This document shows positions 7,466 through 9,663 of a stretch of 9,663 nt of DNA, in pieces (the first letter of the stretch is position 1; the number at the start of each line of letters is the position of its first letter). Source of the stretch: UBA1227 sp045629305 (GTDB lineage: Bacteria; Bacillota; Clostridia; Oscillospirales; Acutalibacteraceae); assembly GCA_045629305.1 (NCBI GenBank), contig JAZQQZ010000027.1:1-9663 (forward strand), written 5' to 3'. Both the position numbers and the translations under genes were made by a program. The notes under the pieces are model-generated. The model was not told the origin of the DNA. It saw only the letters and a list, made by a program, of their open reading frames with translations, and made no database searches.

Positions 7466-9663
7466 ATGAAAAAAAGAATTCTATGCTTACTTTTGACTGC
7501 TGTTATGCTGCTCACACTTATACCAATCACGGTGTTTGCGGGAATAGCAAATGAGGCATATGCTGTATTAGAAAACGACGTTCTTACATTTTATTATGAT
7601 TCCGACAGAGCATCAAGAGCCACAACTGCAACTGCAACATATGATGTTCCGGCCGATTCACGTGAAGGTGGCGGAAAAACTGCATGGTGCTCACAGGAAA
7701 ACAAGGATACATACAACACAGTTAAAGCCGTTGTAATTGATGCCAGTTTCAAAAATTTTGACGATCTAGTAAGCACACAGGCTTGGTTTCAAATTAATGA
7801 TGGAAACACTTCCATTAAATCAATCTCAGGTTTAGAAAATATCAACACAACAAATCTTACCGATATTTCACGAATGTTCTCTAGTTTAAAGGGCCTTGAA
7901 ACAATTGACTTTGGTGATTTCAAAGCCTCAAATGTTGTAGATGCGTCAAGGTTATTCGCTTATTGTGAAAAATTGGAAACTATTGATGTCAGCGGTCTAG
8001 ATACTTCCAAAATCGAAGACATGTCAAATATGTTCCAAAACTGCAAAAAACTTACCAATCTTGACGTCAGCAACTTTGTTACATCAAATGTCACAGATAT
8101 GAACTGCATGTTCTACGGCTGCCAGGCTCTTTCCAAAATTGATATCAGCGGCTTTAACACTTCAAAAGTAACGGATATGACTTCGATGTTTTCAGGTTGC
8201 AAAGCATTATCCAGCCTTGATGTCAGTAGTTTTGATACTTCAAAAGTAACAAACATGACTTCTATGTTTCAACTATGTACTTCTCTTACCGAATTGGATT
8301 TATCCTCTTTTTCAACCGAAGCAAAGCCTGAAATAAAGTGGATGTTTGCCGGTTGTTCTGGTCTCGAAAAAATCTATGCTAGCAAAAAATGGAATGCTGA
8401 TGACTGCACAGGTAACGCTCCTTTCACATCTTGCTCTACAAATCTTAAAGGCGAATTAGGCACTACATGGAGTTCTGAAAACGTTAGTCGCGAATTCGCA
8501 AAAATCGACGGTGGCACAACCAATCCCGGATATTTCTCCATTGCCCCACATGTCCACGGCACAGGCACTGATGCCATTACATTTGCTACTCCATGGGATG
8601 GTGGCGATGGACATAATTCAATGCCAACCGAAGCAGGTAGTTATTATCTTACGAATAATATAACCATTTCAGGCAGTTGGACAGTTAGCAATGAAATCAA
8701 CCTCTGCCTTAACGGATTCAACGTTGTCAGAGAAGGCGGTAACTGTATCACCATAAACAATGGCGGTACACTTAGCATCTACGATTGCAGTGACAAAACA
8801 CATCATTTCGATGTGGACAGTACTGGACTTTGGAAACTTAACGAAGATTCCGGCAGCAAGTCCCTTACAGGCGGATGCATCATGGGTATAAATCCAGTGG
8901 CAGGCCAAATCGATGGCATTGGTATTTTTATCAATGGTGGCGGTACAGTTAATATGTATGGTGGCAACATCGTTGGTTGTAAAGCTACTAGCAACGGTGG
9001 CGGCGTTTCAGTTTGCAAAAACGCCACATTTAATATGAATGGTGGTAGCATCACTGGCAATACAGCAGGAACATTTGGCGGTGGAATAAAATGTGACGGT
9101 ACACTCAACTTGAATGGTGGTAGCATCAGCAATAATACCGCCTCACTTGGTGGCGGCTTAGATGTTAGCGGCACACTCGATATGCTTGGCGGTAGTATCA
9201 GCAACAACACAGCGACCAACTTGGGTGGCGGTGTAAATGCTAACGGAAACTTCTGCATGTACGGTGGAGAGATTACCAATAACAAAGCAACTAATCACAG
9301 TGGCGGTGTGTGCTTTAACAACACGGCAGCCATACTCGGAGGTACGTCAAAAATCACCAACAATTTTGTTGGCGATACACCAAACAACTTCCAACTGATG
9401 AATGGCAAAAAAGTCGACATCGGCACAGGTGACAACGCACCAAAGAGTGGCATGTCCATTGGCATTACAATGGAAACACCTCCAGGCCAATTCACAACAA
9501 ATAGCGCCACATCAGGTGACGAACAATATTTCACATCAGATGATAAAGCCTATGCTGTTGCATATAAACCTGATGGCTTCCTTAAATTAGAACTTACTTA
9601 CACCGTTACATATGATGGAAACGGTGCAACTTCAGGCGAAGTTGTTGATAACAACAAATATGT
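7466..9663 (+). CDS. Secreted BspA-type leucine-rich-repeat / beta-helix surface protein, 3'-truncated by window edge
   Basis: An uninterrupted frame of 732 codons, still open at the window end. Residues 1-25 are a signal peptide (KKR, hydrophobic core, cleavage likely after VFA25). Residues 30-117 carry the N-terminal LTFYYDSDRASR block I recall in front of such repeats in Clostridia. Residues 118-299 are seven 26-residue BspA/DUF285-type repeats, consensus L..LDVS.FDTSKVTDM..MF.GC. After a linker, residues about 373-496 hold a SYYLTNNITIS...LCLNGFNV block and INNGGTLSIYD. Residues 497-633 are parallel beta-helix rungs with the pattern MNGGSI..NTA...GGG. From Y712, YTVTYDGNGATSG opens a Flg_new/InlB B-type repeat that runs off the edge, where anchoring motifs would be expected. 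Likely role: cell-surface adhesion or binding to host, diet or other microbes, inferred from the architecture. No catalytic motif was seen, and the gene seems to be transcribed alone. Confidence 0.87.
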   Translation, partial: MKKRILCLLLTAVMLLTLIPITVFAGIANEAYAVLENDVLTFYYDSDRASRATTATATYDVPADSREGGGKTAWCSQENKDTYNTVKAVVIDASFKNFDDLVSTQAWFQINDGNTSIKSISGLENINTTNLTDISRMFSSLKGLETIDFGDFKASNVVDASRLFAYCEKLETIDVSGLDTSKIEDMSNMFQNCKKLTNLDVSNFVTSNVTDMNCMFYGCQALSKIDISGFNTSKVTDMTSMFSGCKALSSLDVSSFDTSKVTNMTSMFQLCTSLTELDLSSFSTEAKPEIKWMFAGCSGLEKIYASKKWNADDCTGNAPFTSCSTNLKGELGTTWSSENVSREFAKIDGGTTNPGYFSIAPHVHGTGTDAITFATPWDGGDGHNSMPTEAGSYYLTNNITISGSWTVSNEINLCLNGFNVVREGGNCITINNGGTLSIYDCSDKTHHFDVDSTGLWKLNEDSGSKSLTGGCIMGINPVAGQIDGIGIFINGGGTVNMYGGNIVGCKATSNGGGVSVCKNATFNMNGGSITGNTAGTFGGGIKCDGTLNLNGGSISNNTASLGGGLDVSGTLDMLGGSISNNTATNLGGGVNANGNFCMYGGEITNNKATNHSGGVCFNNTAAILGGTSKITNNFVGDTPNNFQLMNGKKVDIGTGDNAPKSGMSIGITMETPPGQFTTNSATSGDEQYFTSDDKAYAVAYKPDGFLKLELTYTVTYDGNGATSGEVVDNNKY
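7817..8362 (+). repeat. Seven in-frame 78-bp tandem repeats encoding DUF285-type leucine-rich repeats
   Basis: Units start at 7817, 7895, 7973, 8051, 8129, 8207 and 8285, each exactly 78 bp (26 codons). The first and last are most diverged. All but the first two keep a Phe and Cys in the MF..C turn, or LF..C in the second unit. Units 5 and 6 are the most alike at DNA level: 29 of 33 bases match between 8159-8191 and 8237-8269, suggesting a relatively late duplication. Confidence 0.88.
8954..9364 (+). repeat. Tandem beta-helix rung repeats, 72-81 bp
   Basis: In-frame units begin at residues 497, 524, 549, 573, 598 and 623 (27, 25, 24, 25 and 25 residues, plus a partial last one). Each has hydrophobic-x-GG followed by an I-x-NN/GN-x-A turn and a GGG/SGG turn. 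The variable length sits in the loop and is typical of right-handed parallel beta-helices. Confidence 0.8.

Noticed and set aside
8803..9285. Minus-strand proline-rich open frame of 160 codons with a repeating LPP pattern
   Set aside because: It is the antisense image of the glycine-rich beta-helix repeats (GGT/GGC codons read as Pro/Thr/Ala); it has no ribosome binding site and lies wholly inside the surface-protein gene.
7817..9364. Regularly spaced repeats that might suggest a CRISPR array
   Set aside because: Units are adjacent, in-frame multiples of three, and encode known protein repeat patterns; there are no spacers.

Overview
The window looks like a chromosomal segment from a Gram-positive anaerobe of the Clostridia, most likely a Lachnospiraceae-type gut or rumen bacterium. 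The indications are strong AGGAGG/AGGGGG-type ribosome binding sites, a lipobox lipoprotein, clostridial MoeA variants, a cytoplasmic GH3 enzyme with the C-terminal extension I recall from Lachnospiraceae, and a BspA-type/beta-helix surface protein. The species cannot be named from the sequence alone.

Region 1 (1-3120, + strand) is the distal end of a molybdenum cofactor operon. It holds the C-terminal part of a MoeA, then a second MoeA fused to a periplasmic-binding-protein-like domain, then MoaC, whose start lies inside the preceding gene. A strong stem-loop terminator closes the operon. MoaC makes cyclic pyranopterin monophosphate early in the pathway, and MoeA proteins insert the metal at the end. 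The PBP-like domain is inferred to sense or hold an oxyanion or cofactor ligand.

Region 2 (3127-4863) holds a convergent lipoprotein gene on the minus strand, a family 5 (oligopeptide-type) ABC transporter solute-binding protein. It shares the bidirectional terminator with moaC. Its 150-bp upstream region also carries the well-formed sigma-A promoter of the next gene, and a 10-bp palindrome lies between the two divergent start regions. No permease or ATPase gene is visible.

Region 3 (4864-7365) is an 822-residue glycoside hydrolase family 3 enzyme (beta-glucosidase type). It has no signal peptide and is followed by its own terminator. The divergent pair of binding protein and cytoplasmic glycosidase would fit import of a small glycoside followed by intracellular cleavage, but the binding protein's ligand is unknown.

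Region 4 (7366-9663) is a large secreted surface protein that is still open at the right edge (732 codons visible). It has a signal peptide, seven 26-residue BspA/DUF285-type leucine-rich repeats, a linker, a glycine/asparagine-rich parallel beta-helix with about five to six 24-27 residue rungs, and the start of a Flg_new/InlB B-type repeat.

No RNA gene, mobile element, CRISPR array or phage feature was seen, and no gene-free stretch exceeds 300 bases. I see no clearly new multi-gene system. The points most worth a second look are the tandem MoeA paralogues with the binding-protein fusion, and the mosaic surface protein.
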